NCBI GenBank assembly: GCA_024579835.1
Contig: CP102060.1
Location: forward strand, 806,001-870,000
Direction: 5' to 3'
From: Clostridiaceae bacterium HFYG-1003
Lineage (GTDB): Bacteria; Bacillota; Clostridia; Clostridiales; Clostridiaceae
Length of the DNA: 64,000 nt
Every line of letters begins with the position of its first letter. The first letter of the stretch is position 1. A program made the translations under genes and the position numbers. The notes below the pieces were generated by a model. It saw nothing but the letters and a program-made list of their open reading frames with translations, was not told where the DNA came from and made no database searches. Below are positions 1 through 8,849 of the stretch, piece after piece.

Positions 1-185
1 AGTACGATTACCGCGAGACCGGAGGGTCGGCCTTCCTGGGTCTGAATGGCATCGTCGTCAAGGCGCACGGCTCATCCGATGCCATGGCTTTCAAAAACGC
101 GATCCGCCAGGCGGCCCGGGTAAAGGAAGCCGGCTTCATCGACCATTTCCGGGCGGAAATCGAAAAAAACCAGTTGCAGAGTTGA
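1..185 (+). CDS. plsX: phosphate acyltransferase PlsX, C-terminal end (partial)
   Basis: The window opens inside a reading frame (codons from position 3) ending at a TGA at 183-185. The 60 visible residues contain the conserved PlsX tail: a GG-x-A-x-LGL stretch, then V-K-A-H-G-S-S-D-A and F-x-N-A-I-R-Q-A. PlsX makes acyl-phosphate from acyl-ACP, the first step of the PlsX/PlsY route to phosphatidic acid. The next gene encodes acyl carrier protein, its substrate carrier, as in many Firmicutes. The 5' part lies outside the window. Confidence 0.9.
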   Translation, partial: YDYRETGGSAFLGLNGIVVKAHGSSDAMAFKNAIRQAARVKEAGFIDHFRAEIEKNQLQS

Positions 186-275
186 TGATGCCATATTATG
201 ATACAAGTGATATCAGCGTGACAGAACCAATCATTGAATGAATACGTAGAAACAAAAGACGTGGAGGTTTTTTAT

Positions 276-509
276 ATGGTATTTGACAAAGTAAAACACA
301 TCATCGCCGATAAGCTGGGAATCAGCGAGGGCGAGATCAAAATGGAGACGACCTTTGAAGATTTAGGGGCAGATTCCCTCGACATCGTCGAACTGATTAT
401 GGCCATTGAAGAGGAATATGATATCCAGGTATCCGACGAGGAAGCTGAAAGAGCTCAGTCGGTAGGCGATGTAGTCAACTACATCAATACACTGGTTGGC
501 GAAGAATAA
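276..509 (+). CDS. acpP: acyl carrier protein
   Basis: 77-residue acidic protein with the 4'-phosphopantetheine attachment motif G-A-D-S-L-D (Ser about residue 37). It carries acyl chains for fatty acid and phospholipid synthesis in the cytoplasm. The ATG at 276 is preferred over an in-frame ATG at 234: it has GGAGG at 263-267 and gives the usual ACP length, while the upstream extension is not ACP-like. It follows plsX closely and precedes a terminator, so it probably ends the plsX operon. Confidence 0.95.
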   Translation: MVFDKVKHIIADKLGISEGEIKMETTFEDLGADSLDIVELIMAIEEEYDIQVSDEEAERAQSVGDVVNYINTLVGEE

Positions 510-527
510 GATTAAGTATGGATTGAT

Positions 528-556
528 GCTGCATCCGATAAGGGTGCAGCTTTTTT
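528..556 (+). terminator. Rho-independent terminator after acpP
   Basis: Inverted repeat GCTGCATCC (528-536) / GGGTGCAGC (542-550) with one G-T pair and a short loop, followed by six T. It ends the plsX-acpP unit. Confidence 0.85.
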
Positions 557-564
557 GGTATAAT
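556..564 (+). promoter_or_regulatory. extended -10 promoter candidate for rnc
   Basis: TGGTATAAT (TGn plus TATAAT) begins at the last T of the preceding terminator's T-run. No good -35 box lies 17 bp upstream, where the terminator loop sits, so the extended -10 would carry recognition. It would drive the rnc-radical SAM-smc-ftsY unit starting at 649. Confidence 0.5.
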
Positions 565-648
565 AACAGTTGGACAATGCGAGTATATTCCTGAGCCAGG
601 CTTACGTTTGGCTGAGGAATGGACTCAAGCTGACAAAGGAGTCAAATC

Positions 649-1335
649 ATGAAACTGAACGAACTGGGAATCCGCTTTTCCAATGAGAAGCTGCTGACAC
701 AGGCCCTGACCCATTCTTCCTATGCCAACCAGCAGCAGGGCATGGAAAGCAACGAAAAACTTGAATTTCTGGGCGATGCGATTCTGCAGCTGTGCATCAC
801 CCGGGCGCTGTATGAGCGGGGCGGCAGCCGCAGTGAAGGCGAGCTGACCAAAATCCGCGCCCTCATCGTCTGCGAGCCTTCCCTGTATGAGGTGGCCCAG
901 AAGTGGAACCTGGGGCGCTATATTCTGCTGTCCCACGGCGAGGAAGCCACCGGCGGCCGCAAGCGCCAGTCGCTGCTGGCGGATGCGGTGGAAGCGGTCA
1001 TCGCGGCGCTGTATCTGGACCAGGGCACGGAAGCGGCGGACCGGCTGATCCTGGAACATTTCGAGGACATCATCCGGCGCGCCCTGAATCATGAAATCGT
1101 TCTGGACTACAAGACCCGGCTCCAGGAACTCCTCCAGGAGTCCGGCGAGGTCAATATCCACTATGATCTGGTCAAATTCGAGGGTCCGGCGCACCGGCGC
1201 AAGTTCTTTTCCCGGGTCGCCGTGGATGAAATAACCATGGGCCGGGGCGAAGGCATGAGCAAGAAGGAATCCGAGCAGGAAGCGGCCCGGGACGCGCTGA
1301 GCAAGCTGGCCCTGCACCGGGAGGAAACCCTTTGA
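649..1335 (+). CDS. rnc: ribonuclease III
   Basis: 228-residue double-strand-specific endoribonuclease for rRNA precursor and mRNA processing. The signature N-E-K-L-E-F-L-G-D is at residues 35-43. A second acidic cluster (L-A-D-A-V-E-A) supplies the other catalytic carboxylates, and a dsRNA-binding domain occupies roughly the last 70 residues, with the closing K-K-E-S-E-Q-E-A-A motif. The length is typical. The start ATG has AAAGGAG just upstream. The stop overlaps the TTG start of the next gene, so the two are translationally coupled; rnc upstream of smc is a common Firmicute order. Confidence 0.95.
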   Translation: MKLNELGIRFSNEKLLTQALTHSSYANQQQGMESNEKLEFLGDAILQLCITRALYERGGSRSEGELTKIRALIVCEPSLYEVAQKWNLGRYILLSHGEEATGGRKRQSLLADAVEAVIAALYLDQGTEAADRLILEHFEDIIRRALNHEIVLDYKTRLQELLQESGEVNIHYDLVKFEGPAHRRKFFSRVAVDEITMGRGEGMSKKESEQEAARDALSKLALHREETL

Positions 1336-2366
1336 GGCACTATATCATTCCGGTCTTCATTCCCCATCTGGGCTGTCCGCATACCTGCGTCTTCTGCAAT
1401 CAGTCCCGCATCAGCGGCTGTCAGGCGGCAGATCCCCAGAGTCTTGGCGCAGCGGACGTCCAGGCGATTGCCGCACGCCATCTGGCCACGCTCCCACCGG
1501 GGGAGAAGACGGTGGAACTGTCGTTTTTCGGCGGCAGCTTTACCGGGATCCCTGTCCACCAGCAGCTGGAACTTTTGGGGGCAGCCCGGGACCTGCGCCA
1601 GGCCGGCGCCATTTCCCATATCCGCTGCTCGACCCGGCCTGACTTCATCGATGATGAAGTCCTGGAGCGCTGCGCATCCTTTGGCATGGACATCATCGAA
1701 CTGGGGGTTCAGAGCCTGGATGACCCGGTGCTGGTTCAGAGCGGCCGCGGTCATACCGCAGAAGATGTGGAACGGGCCTCACGGCTCATCCGGTCCCGGG
1801 GGATCACCCTGGGCCATCAGATCATGCCGGGGCTGCCGGGGGCTGATTCGGCATCTGATCTGGCCACCGCCAGAGCCAGTATTGCCATGAAGCCGGACCA
1901 GGTAAGAATCTATCCGACACTGGTGGTGCGGGGCACACCCCTGGCCGAACTTTATGCCGCCGGGCGCTATCTTCCTCTGGAGCTGGAAGACGCCGTCGCC
2001 CGGTGTGCCGAGCTGCTGACCCTGTATGAGGCAGCCGGCATTCAGGTACTGCGGGTTGGTCTCCAGGCCAATCAGGAACTGACCGAAGGCGCCGATCTGA
2101 TCGCCGGGCCGCACCATCCGGCATTCCGGGAGCTGGTCTTGTCCCGGCGCCTGCATGAGCGCATCGCCGGGTCACTGTCCGATGCCCCCGGATCCTGGGA
2201 GCTGCTGCTCCATCCCAAAGACCAGTCAGTGCTCTATGCCGCCGGCCGGCGCTATTACCGCCGCAATCAGGCCAGGATCAGCCGGGTAACCGCCACGGAC
2301 CAGATCCGGCGCGGACAAGTTATCCTAAGGAGAGAGGGAACCCTCGACATCAGCCTATGTATTTAA
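1332..2366 (+). CDS. radical SAM protein (Elp3/HemN-like)
   Basis: 344-residue protein with the radical SAM cluster motif C15-x3-C19-x2-C22 near the N terminus, followed by S-F-F-G-G-S-F-T-G, the glycine-rich SAM-contacting stretch. Such proteins lie between rnc and smc in many Clostridia and are usually annotated as Elp3-related radical SAM enzymes of unknown substrate. The start is a TTG overlapping the rnc stop. The 3' end overlaps smc by 10 bp. No GNAT acetyltransferase domain is visible, so it is not a full Elp3. The specific reaction is not known from the sequence. Confidence 0.8.
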   Translation: MRHYIIPVFIPHLGCPHTCVFCNQSRISGCQAADPQSLGAADVQAIAARHLATLPPGEKTVELSFFGGSFTGIPVHQQLELLGAARDLRQAGAISHIRCSTRPDFIDDEVLERCASFGMDIIELGVQSLDDPVLVQSGRGHTAEDVERASRLIRSRGITLGHQIMPGLPGADSASDLATARASIAMKPDQVRIYPTLVVRGTPLAELYAAGRYLPLELEDAVARCAELLTLYEAAGIQVLRVGLQANQELTEGADLIAGPHHPAFRELVLSRRLHERIAGSLSDAPGSWELLLHPKDQSVLYAAGRRYYRRNQARISRVTATDQIRRGQVILRREGTLDISLCI

Positions 2367-5300
2367 AAAATTTGACCATTCGGGGCTTCAAGTCCTTTGC
2401 CGATAAAACCGATCTGGAATTCCGTTCGGGCATCACCGCGGTGGTGGGTCCCAACGGATCCGGCAAATCAAATATTTCCGATGCCGTGCGCTGGGTTCTG
2501 GGCGAACAGAGCGTCAAGCAGCTGCGGGGCGGCAAGATGGAAGATGTCATCTTTGCCGGCACTCAGTTTCGCAAGCCGCTGGGCCAGGCCAGCGTTTCGC
2601 TGACTCTGGACAATTCCTGCCATACGCTGTCCGTTCCCTACAACGAAGTGACGGTGACCCGGCGGCTGTATCGCTCCGGGGAATCGGAATATCTCATCAA
2701 CAACAACGTCGTGCGTCTGCGCGACATCCATGAGCTGTTCATGGACACCGGCATCGGCCGGGAAGGCTATTCCATGATCGGCCAGGGCAAGATTGACGCG
2801 ATTCTCTCGGGCAAGCCGGAAGAGCGGCGCGGCCTGGTGGAAGAAGCTGCCGGCATTACCAAGTTCAAGGCCCGCAAGGAAGAAGGCGAAAAGAAACTGA
2901 AGTCGGCCGATGACAACCTGGTGCGGGTGGAAGATATCCTGAGCACCTATGAGGAACGGATCGGGCCTCTGAAGGAAGACAAGGAAAAAGCTGAAGTCTT
3001 CCTGGCGCTGTCCGGCGAACTGAAGGACCTGCAGATCGCTGTGATTCTGCAGGAGCTGGAGGAACTGGAGGAGCGCAACGCCGGCTCCATCACCCGGCAT
3101 CAGGAACTTTCTGAAGCCTTTGCCCGGACCGGGGAAGCCAAGGCCGCGGCGGAACAATCCCAGGAGGATCTGTCCCAGGCGCTGGATGATCTGTCGGAGG
3201 AAAAGGCCAGGACCCGCGAAGAATACTATGAACGCAAGGGGCGCTTCGACGAGGGCACCTCACAGATCGCTCTGCTGGCGGAGCGGACCCGGTCCTGCCA
3301 GGAACGCGCAGCCCAGGCAAGAGCCGGAGCTGCTGCTCTGACGACTCAGATCGAGGAAGCCCGGGATGAGCTGACCCAGGCTCAGACCCGGGAACAGGAA
3401 CTGAGTCTGGGCCATCAGAGTGCCATTGCAGACCAGAGGGCGCATGAAGCGGCCATGGGCGAGCTGGAGGCCCGGATCGGGCGCAGTGAACAGGACAGCA
3501 CACGGCTGAAGGAACGGCAGGAGAACCTGCGCAAAGAGCGCCGGCTGCTGGATGAGCGCCTTTCGCAGGAGCAGGTCCGGGAAAAGGTGCTGCAGTCCCG
3601 GCAGGACAGCCTAAAAGACTTATGCGGCAACTACGAAGCGTCTCTGGCCCTGAATACCCGGGGCCGGGATCAGCTCAAAGCCGAACTGACCGCTGTGCTG
3701 GATCAGAAGGCGGATCGTCAGACCGGACACGGCACGCTGCGGGAGGAAGGAACCCGCCTGCAGCGCGCGGCGGCAGAGCTGACCAATGAGCTGGAGATCA
3801 TCCGGCGCAAGGTACGTGACGCCGAAGGCCGCGAAGCCATGCTCAGGAATCTGGAGGAAACCCACGAGGGCTATGCCCGCAGCGTGCGGGATCTGTTCGG
3901 GTATCTGAAGCGCAGCAAATCGCCGCACCTGGATCAGGCCGTGGTACTGGGTGATGTCATTCAGACCAGGCCGGAATATGCCGTAGCCATTGAAGCGGCC
4001 CTGGGCGGCTACATCGGCAATATCATCACGGCTACCGATGACCAGGCCAAAGCCCTGATTGAGATTCTCAAAAAGCAGAAGCTGGGCCGGGCGACCTTCC
4101 TGCCGCGCAATGTCATCCGCGCTTCGCGGATTGCCATGCCCAAGTTCAAGAATGCCGAGGTTCTGGGCTTTGCCTCGGACCTGATCGAAACCGACGATGC
4201 CTATCGGGAAATCGCGGACAGCGTGCTGGCACGGACCCTGATCACCCGGAACATGGATGATGCCGTGCTGGCCGCCCGCGAGACGGGCTACAAGATCAAG
4301 ATCGTGACCCTGGAAGGGGATATGATTCTGGGCGGCGGCGCCATGTCCGGCGGCAGCCAGAAAGGGCAGTCCTTCGGAGTCATGTCGCGCAAGGCGGAGC
4401 TGGAGACTCTGGGGCAGACCATCGCCCAGGGCCGGCAGGAGTTCGGCCAAAAGAAGCTCGAGCTGGAAGCCCTGAGCGGACAGCTCGATGCCAAAAAGCA
4501 GGAGCTGGCCCGGTCGGATGACCAGCTGCGCCAGCTGGAGCTGGAAGAAACGCGTCTGGCCGAACGAATCGAAGGATTTGTCCGGGAAATCAGCCGGATT
4601 CAGACGCTGATGACCGAGCAGACCGCGGCGGGCGGTTCTCTGGAATCAGAACTGGATCTGGCCCGGGAGAAGCTGACCGCCACCAGTCAGGAAATCGAAG
4701 CGAATCAGTCTGCCATGGAGCACGCTCTGCTGGAAGAAACCGAACTGCGCGAACGGCGCCGGGAACTGTTCCGGATTAATGACCGCCGCAAGGAGGAACT
4801 GGCCGATCACCGGATCCGGGTGACCCGCTGGGAAACGGACCTGACCAGTCAGCGCCAGGGAATTGGCCGCCTGAAGGAACAGCTTCGCTCGTATGAGGAG
4901 CGCCTCAGCGGCCTGATCGCAGACCGGGAAACCCAGGAAGCACTGACCCTGAGTCTGGAAGAGGAAACCACCCAGATCCGGACGGAGCGGGACGCCCATC
5001 AGACGCGGATGCAGGCGCTGGATCAGACCATGGATGAACTGGACCAAAAAGAGGTTCAGATCCGGTCGCAGATCAAGGAAGCCTCGCGTCTGGCGGACAC
5101 CGTCCGGGACGAGTATTACCGCCTGGAAAAGGAACTGCTCAAAGCCAGCCTGAACCTGGAAAAATATGAATCGGACAAAGAAGAACTGCTTACCCGGCTC
5201 AATGAAGACCTGGACCTGACGCTGGCCCAGGCCAGGGATCTGGCCAAACCGCTGGAGTCCAAGGCCAAAGCTAAAAAGCGCATCAGCGAAATCAAAGGCA

Positions 5301-5923
5301 AAATCACCGCTCTGGGCAATGTCAACCTGGCCGCCATCGAAGAATACGAGAAGATCTCGCAGCATTATGAGTTCCTCAGTTCCCAGCGCAATGACCTGCT
5401 CCGGTCCAAAGCCGAGCTGGAAAAGCTGATTCAGGACATGACGGGAAAAATGCGGGCGCTGTTCAAGGAAAACTTCGTTATTTTATCCCGTAATTTCAAG
5501 GATACGTTCCATCAGCTCTTCAACGGCGGCACAGCCGAGCTGATTCTGTCCGAAGGCGATGTCCTGACGGGCAGCATCGACATCAACGTGCAGCCCCCGG
5601 GCAAGAAACTCCAAAACATCAATCTGCTCTCCGGCGGGGAGAAGGTCTTGTCGGCCATTGCGCTGACCTTCGCGATTTTGCGCATGAAGCCTTCACCGTT
5701 CTGCTTCCTCGATGAAATCGAGGCCGCGCTGGACGATGCCAATGTCTACCGCTATGCCAATTTCATCAAGGAATTCGCCCGGGAGACTCAATTCATACTG
5801 ATTACGCACCGCAAGGGGACGATGGAAGCAGCTGACATCCTCTACGGTGTTACCATGGAAGAAAAAGGAATTTCCAAGATCGTCTCGGTCGATCTGGAAC
5901 CAGCACAGGAGGAGGCAGTATAA
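2357..5923 (+). CDS. smc: chromosome segregation protein SMC
   Basis: 1188-residue condensin ATPase that compacts and segregates chromosomes with ScpA/ScpB. The Walker A motif G-P-N-G-S-G-K-S-N is at residues 31-39. Long E/Q/R-rich coiled coils flank a central hinge (about 500-680). The C-terminal head carries the ABC signature L-S-G-G-E-K at 1091-1096 and Walker B ending L-D-E at about 1118-1120. Full family length. ATG start preceded by AAGGAGAGAG, which lies inside the end of the upstream gene. The stop overlaps the ATG of ftsY (TAATG). Confidence 0.98.
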   Translation: MYLKNLTIRGFKSFADKTDLEFRSGITAVVGPNGSGKSNISDAVRWVLGEQSVKQLRGGKMEDVIFAGTQFRKPLGQASVSLTLDNSCHTLSVPYNEVTVTRRLYRSGESEYLINNNVVRLRDIHELFMDTGIGREGYSMIGQGKIDAILSGKPEERRGLVEEAAGITKFKARKEEGEKKLKSADDNLVRVEDILSTYEERIGPLKEDKEKAEVFLALSGELKDLQIAVILQELEELEERNAGSITRHQELSEAFARTGEAKAAAEQSQEDLSQALDDLSEEKARTREEYYERKGRFDEGTSQIALLAERTRSCQERAAQARAGAAALTTQIEEARDELTQAQTREQELSLGHQSAIADQRAHEAAMGELEARIGRSEQDSTRLKERQENLRKERRLLDERLSQEQVREKVLQSRQDSLKDLCGNYEASLALNTRGRDQLKAELTAVLDQKADRQTGHGTLREEGTRLQRAAAELTNELEIIRRKVRDAEGREAMLRNLEETHEGYARSVRDLFGYLKRSKSPHLDQAVVLGDVIQTRPEYAVAIEAALGGYIGNIITATDDQAKALIEILKKQKLGRATFLPRNVIRASRIAMPKFKNAEVLGFASDLIETDDAYREIADSVLARTLITRNMDDAVLAARETGYKIKIVTLEGDMILGGGAMSGGSQKGQSFGVMSRKAELETLGQTIAQGRQEFGQKKLELEALSGQLDAKKQELARSDDQLRQLELEETRLAERIEGFVREISRIQTLMTEQTAAGGSLESELDLAREKLTATSQEIEANQSAMEHALLEETELRERRRELFRINDRRKEELADHRIRVTRWETDLTSQRQGIGRLKEQLRSYEERLSGLIADRETQEALTLSLEEETTQIRTERDAHQTRMQALDQTMDELDQKEVQIRSQIKEASRLADTVRDEYYRLEKELLKASLNLEKYESDKEELLTRLNEDLDLTLAQARDLAKPLESKAKAKKRISEIKGKITALGNVNLAAIEEYEKISQHYEFLSSQRNDLLRSKAELEKLIQDMTGKMRALFKENFVILSRNFKDTFHQLFNGGTAELILSEGDVLTGSIDINVQPPGKKLQNINLLSGGEKVLSAIALTFAILRMKPSPFCFLDEIEAALDDANVYRYANFIKEFARETQFILITHRKGTMEAADILYGVTMEEKGISKIVSVDLEPAQEEAV

Positions 5924-6873
5924 TGGCCGGATTTTTTGAAAAACTGAAGAAGGGGCTGGAAAAGACCCGCAACAGCTTTACCGACCGGATCAATGAAGTG
6001 TTCCAGGTCGCGGTCTACATCGACGACGACATGTATGATGAACTGGAGGAGGCGCTGATCACATCCGATGTGGGAGCGCGCACCGCCGATGAAATCATCG
6101 AACGGCTCCGGGAGAAGATCCGGACGCAGAAGATCAGCCGGGTCAAGGACGTGAAGCCCGCTCTGGCGGAAGTCATCGCGGAAACGCTGAATCAGCAGGA
6201 ACCCGCTCCGCTTGACTTCCCGCTGGTAATGCTCATCATCGGAGTGAACGGCGTCGGCAAGACGACCTCCATCGGCAAATTGGCCTACCGCTTCAAGGAA
6301 GAGGGGAAAAAAGTCCTCGTTGCCGCCGGAGATACCTTCCGGGCTGCCGCCATCGACCAGCTGGAAATCTGGGCGAACCGCGCCGGCGTTGACATCATCC
6401 GTCACCAGGAGGGCTCTGATCCGGCGGCCACCGTATATGACTCGCTCATCGCCGCCCGGGCCCGCCAGGCTGACGTTCTACTGATTGACACGGCCGGACG
6501 GCTGCACAACAAGAAGAATCTGATGAAAGAGCTGGAGAAAATCAACAGGATCATCGACCGGGAATATCCATCGGCCCACAAGCAGTCGCTCCTGGTACTG
6601 GACGCCACCACCGGCCAGAATGCCATCAATCAGGCTCAGGAATTCCAGAGCGTCGTCAATATTGACGGCATCATCCTGACCAAGCTTGATGGTACAGCCA
6701 AAGGCGGCGTCGTCCTCTCCATCAGCCAGACCCTGGGCGTGCCGGTTCGCTACATCGGCGTCGGTGAAGGCATTGACGACGTCCAGGAATTTGACGCCGC
6801 TCAGTTTGCCACTCTGCTGTTAGACAGCGATCTGGATCTGGAACAGTTCGAGCATGAAGTCAAACCCGAGTAA
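5923..6873 (+). CDS. ftsY: signal recognition particle receptor FtsY
   Basis: 316-residue SRP GTPase that docks ribosome-nascent chain-SRP complexes at the membrane. A short N-terminal N domain leads into the G domain: G1 G-V-N-G-V-G-K-T at about 107-114, D-T-A-G-R at about 189-193, and T-K-L-D-G near residue 250. The acidic A domain of proteobacterial FtsY is absent, as usual in Firmicutes. Its partner ffh lies 6.4 kb downstream; the two are normally closer in this gene neighbourhood. The gene starts inside the smc stop codon. Confidence 0.97.
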   Translation: MAGFFEKLKKGLEKTRNSFTDRINEVFQVAVYIDDDMYDELEEALITSDVGARTADEIIERLREKIRTQKISRVKDVKPALAEVIAETLNQQEPAPLDFPLVMLIIGVNGVGKTTSIGKLAYRFKEEGKKVLVAAGDTFRAAAIDQLEIWANRAGVDIIRHQEGSDPAATVYDSLIAARARQADVLLIDTAGRLHNKKNLMKELEKINRIIDREYPSAHKQSLLVLDATTGQNAINQAQEFQSVVNIDGIILTKLDGTAKGGVVLSISQTLGVPVRYIGVGEGIDDVQEFDAAQFATLLLDSDLDLEQFEHEVKPE

Positions 6874-6934
6874 TCCGGCAGGAACGAAGTAGGAATCGGA
6901 ACAGACTGAACCGTGGCTGAACGCTACCGTGTGC

Positions 6935-7000
6935 TGATCAGCAGCAAGACTGATCAGCAGCAAAGACTGAACAGCAGCAAAGGCTGAACAGCAGCAACTT
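6935..7000. repeat. intergenic tandem repeat, period 16-17 bp, four copies
   Basis: Four direct copies of a TGAWCAGCAGCAAAGAC-like unit at 6935-6950, 6951-6967, 6968-6984 and 6985-7000. Degenerate GAACAGCA(A) fragments continue to about 7060. It fills the ftsY to amidase gap and looks non-coding. Confidence 0.8.
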
Positions 7001-7124
7001 CGGAACAGCATCAAATGCTGAACCGAATGAATGAACAGCAACCGTGGATGAACAGCAACGGATCAAGAGACGAGCAGATAACAACAGTATTATTGATCAC
7101 GCTGAAGAGGGAAAGGGGAAACCG

Positions 7125-7934
7125 ATGAATCGAGTAAACCTGGCTTTATTGCAAATGAAAGTGGAATCTGATGTGGAAGCGAATCTGACAAAACTGGCAG
7201 AACGTCTGGGCCAGCTGCCCCAGGGTACGGATCTGGTGGTGTTGCCGGAGATGTTTGTCTGTCCTTATGAAACACCGAATTTTCCCCGATATGCCCAAAC
7301 GCGGGGGGAAGCCGTCTGGCAGAGGCTGTCCGACCTGGCCAGGCAGCATGGGATCTGGCTGTGTGCCGGCTCTGTCCCGGAACTGGACGGGGGAAAAGTG
7401 TACAACACCTCCTATGTGTTTGACCGGAGCGGCCGGGAAGTAGCCCGCCACCGAAAGGTTCACCTGTTTGACGTCAATGTCCCGGGGGGGATCTGCTTCC
7501 GGGAATCGGACACCCTGACCCCGGGGGATGAAATCACCGTTTTTGATTCGGAATTTGGCAAGATCGGCCTGATGATCTGCTTTGACATTCGCTTTCCGGA
7601 ACAGACCCGGATCATGGCGGAGCGGGGAGCCCGGCTGGTCCTGGTTCCGGCCGCCTTCAACCTGACGACGGGTCCGGCCCACTGGGATCTGTCCTTCCGG
7701 GCCAGGGCGCTGGACAATCAGCTGTTCCTGGCAGGCTGTTCACCGGCCCGCGATCTGACCGCATCCTACCATGCCTACGGCCATTCCCTGATCACCGGCC
7801 CCTGGGGCGATATCCGCGCCCAGCTGGACGAAACGGAGGGCATGCTGTCCGCGGCCATTGATCTGGATGACTGTGAAGCCATTCGGCAGGGACTGCCGCT
7901 GCTTCGTTCCCGGCGTCCGGAACTGTATCGATAG
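7125..7934 (+). CDS. omega-amidase, nitrilase superfamily
   Basis: 269-residue carbon-nitrogen hydrolase with a Glu-Lys-Cys triad: E42 (P-E-M-F), K111 (R-K-V-H-L-F-D) and C152 (M-I-C-F-D-I-R-F-P-E). Downstream A-F-N-L-T-T-G-P-A-H-W and the closing L-x-R-S-R-R-P-E-L-Y stretch are close to NIT2/YafV-type omega-amidases, which hydrolyse alpha-ketoglutaramate or alpha-ketosuccinamate to the keto acid and ammonia. Start chosen at the ATG with an upstream purine-rich GAGGGAAAGGGG; an upstream in-frame ATG at 7044 would translate repeat DNA. It appears to be a single-gene unit with its own terminator; no glutamine transaminase lies beside it. Confidence 0.85.
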   Translation: MNRVNLALLQMKVESDVEANLTKLAERLGQLPQGTDLVVLPEMFVCPYETPNFPRYAQTRGEAVWQRLSDLARQHGIWLCAGSVPELDGGKVYNTSYVFDRSGREVARHRKVHLFDVNVPGGICFRESDTLTPGDEITVFDSEFGKIGLMICFDIRFPEQTRIMAERGARLVLVPAAFNLTTGPAHWDLSFRARALDNQLFLAGCSPARDLTASYHAYGHSLITGPWGDIRAQLDETEGMLSAAIDLDDCEAIRQGLPLLRSRRPELYR

Positions 7935-7996
7935 GATTAGTCGCCGAAAGCTCATAGATCAATTAATTCGGTTCGTTGCTCTTAACTGGTTGAACC

Positions 7997-8032
7997 AGAG
8001 AGATGGGTATAATTGTGCCTGTCTCTCTTTTT
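7997..8032 (+). terminator. terminator after omega-amidase
   Basis: AGAGAGATGGG / CCTGTCTCTCT stem (7997-8007 and 8018-8028, two wobble pairs), loop TATAATTGTG, then a T-run. The rest of the 7935-8439 gap is A+T-rich and shows no gene. Confidence 0.8.
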
Positions 8033-8257
8033 GTCGTTCTTTGACGCGCACCCTAATTTCATATCCTCTTACTGCCAGCGATATTGTTTTCAGAAACCTG
8101 CTCAACCCTCATCCAATTGTTTAGCAACAGGCCGTGATTAGAATTAACTCAAGTTATATAAAAGATCAGCAATTAAAAGTTTTCGAATGATTGAACCGGC
8201 CAATGTCGAATTAGTAGAATTATTGCGCATATATCGCGATGATACAATTAAAAAACG

Positions 8258-8286
8258 TTTACTATGACGGCGAAACCGATTAAAAT
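8258..8286 (+). promoter_or_regulatory. candidate promoter for the 8440 gene
   Basis: TTTACT (8258-8263), 17-bp spacer, TAAAAT (8281-8286), within an A+T-rich stretch about 150 bp upstream of the small membrane protein gene. Both hexamers are weak matches, so this is a candidate only. Confidence 0.35.
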
Positions 8287-8439
8287 AGAACTAAGTTTCT
8301 GAGTATTCTCAGGATATTCTTTAAGTCATCCGGAACTATGACTCGGTGGGTCAGTGAGGATTCTGGGAGAAGCTGAAGAAAAGTTCCCTGGGACAGACTG
8401 ACAGCCGTAAACGGCAATTTTTCATTTGGAGGAGAAGGA

Positions 8440-8787
8440 ATGAGAGAGTACAAGAACCAGATCGCGAAAATTTTCCAGTATACCGCTTTTGGAGCGGGCG
8501 TCGTGTTTTTAATCGGGGGAGCGCTCATTGGACTGGATGTGGCTGATATGATGGATGCACTGGGGGGGAGCGGTTCGGCGTTCCCGGTCATGCTTTATTT
8601 CTGGCTGGCGGGATTTATTACCTGTCTGCTGCTGATGGGAGCCGCGGAAGTCATTGAACTGCTGGAACGAAATTTCCTGAATTCCGTTCAGCTTAAAAAT
8701 ATGATGGAGAAAAATCTGAGTTCCGGTTCGGTTCATACGGCGGCAAAGCCTGACCAGATTGTATTTGATGATCTGCCTGGTCTTTAG
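8440..8787 (+). CDS. small membrane protein of unknown function
   Basis: 115-residue protein, not recognised. It has two hydrophobic segments (about residues 14-33 and 48-68) separated by a short loop, then a charged cytoplasmic-type tail. The start ATG has GGAGGAGAAGG immediately upstream. The stop TAG nearly abuts the next gene's extended frame and the true start of that gene is about 60 bp on, so the two look co-transcribed. It may be a partner of the zinc-ribbon/TPR-like membrane protein downstream; this rests on adjacency alone. Confidence 0.7.
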   Translation: MREYKNQIAKIFQYTAFGAGVVFLIGGALIGLDVADMMDALGGSGSAFPVMLYFWLAGFITCLLLMGAAEVIELLERNFLNSVQLKNMMEKNLSSGSVHTAAKPDQIVFDDLPGL

Positions 8788-8849
8788 TGTACAGGCAGGA
8801 AAACAACTTGAGTGCAACAGAAGATGAGACCGGGCAGGAGGACAAACCG

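Noticed and set aside
183-188. Possible Sec readthrough at the plsX TGA
   Set aside because: The plsX frame ends in two consecutive TGA codons at the normal family C terminus, so it is a true stop.
625-1317. Long antisense open frames opposite rnc, smc, polC and others
   Set aside because: They mirror strongly coding + strand genes and carry no recognisable domains or ribosome binding sites; they are a by-product of codon bias.
7858-8124. 88-codon open frame after the omega-amidase
   Set aside because: It overlaps the amidase in another frame and crosses the terminator at 7997-8032.
8787-8849. GTG at 8787 as the start of the large zinc-ribbon/TPR-like gene
   Set aside because: It overlaps the preceding stop without a good ribosome binding site, whereas ATG 8850 has AGGAGG at ideal distance.
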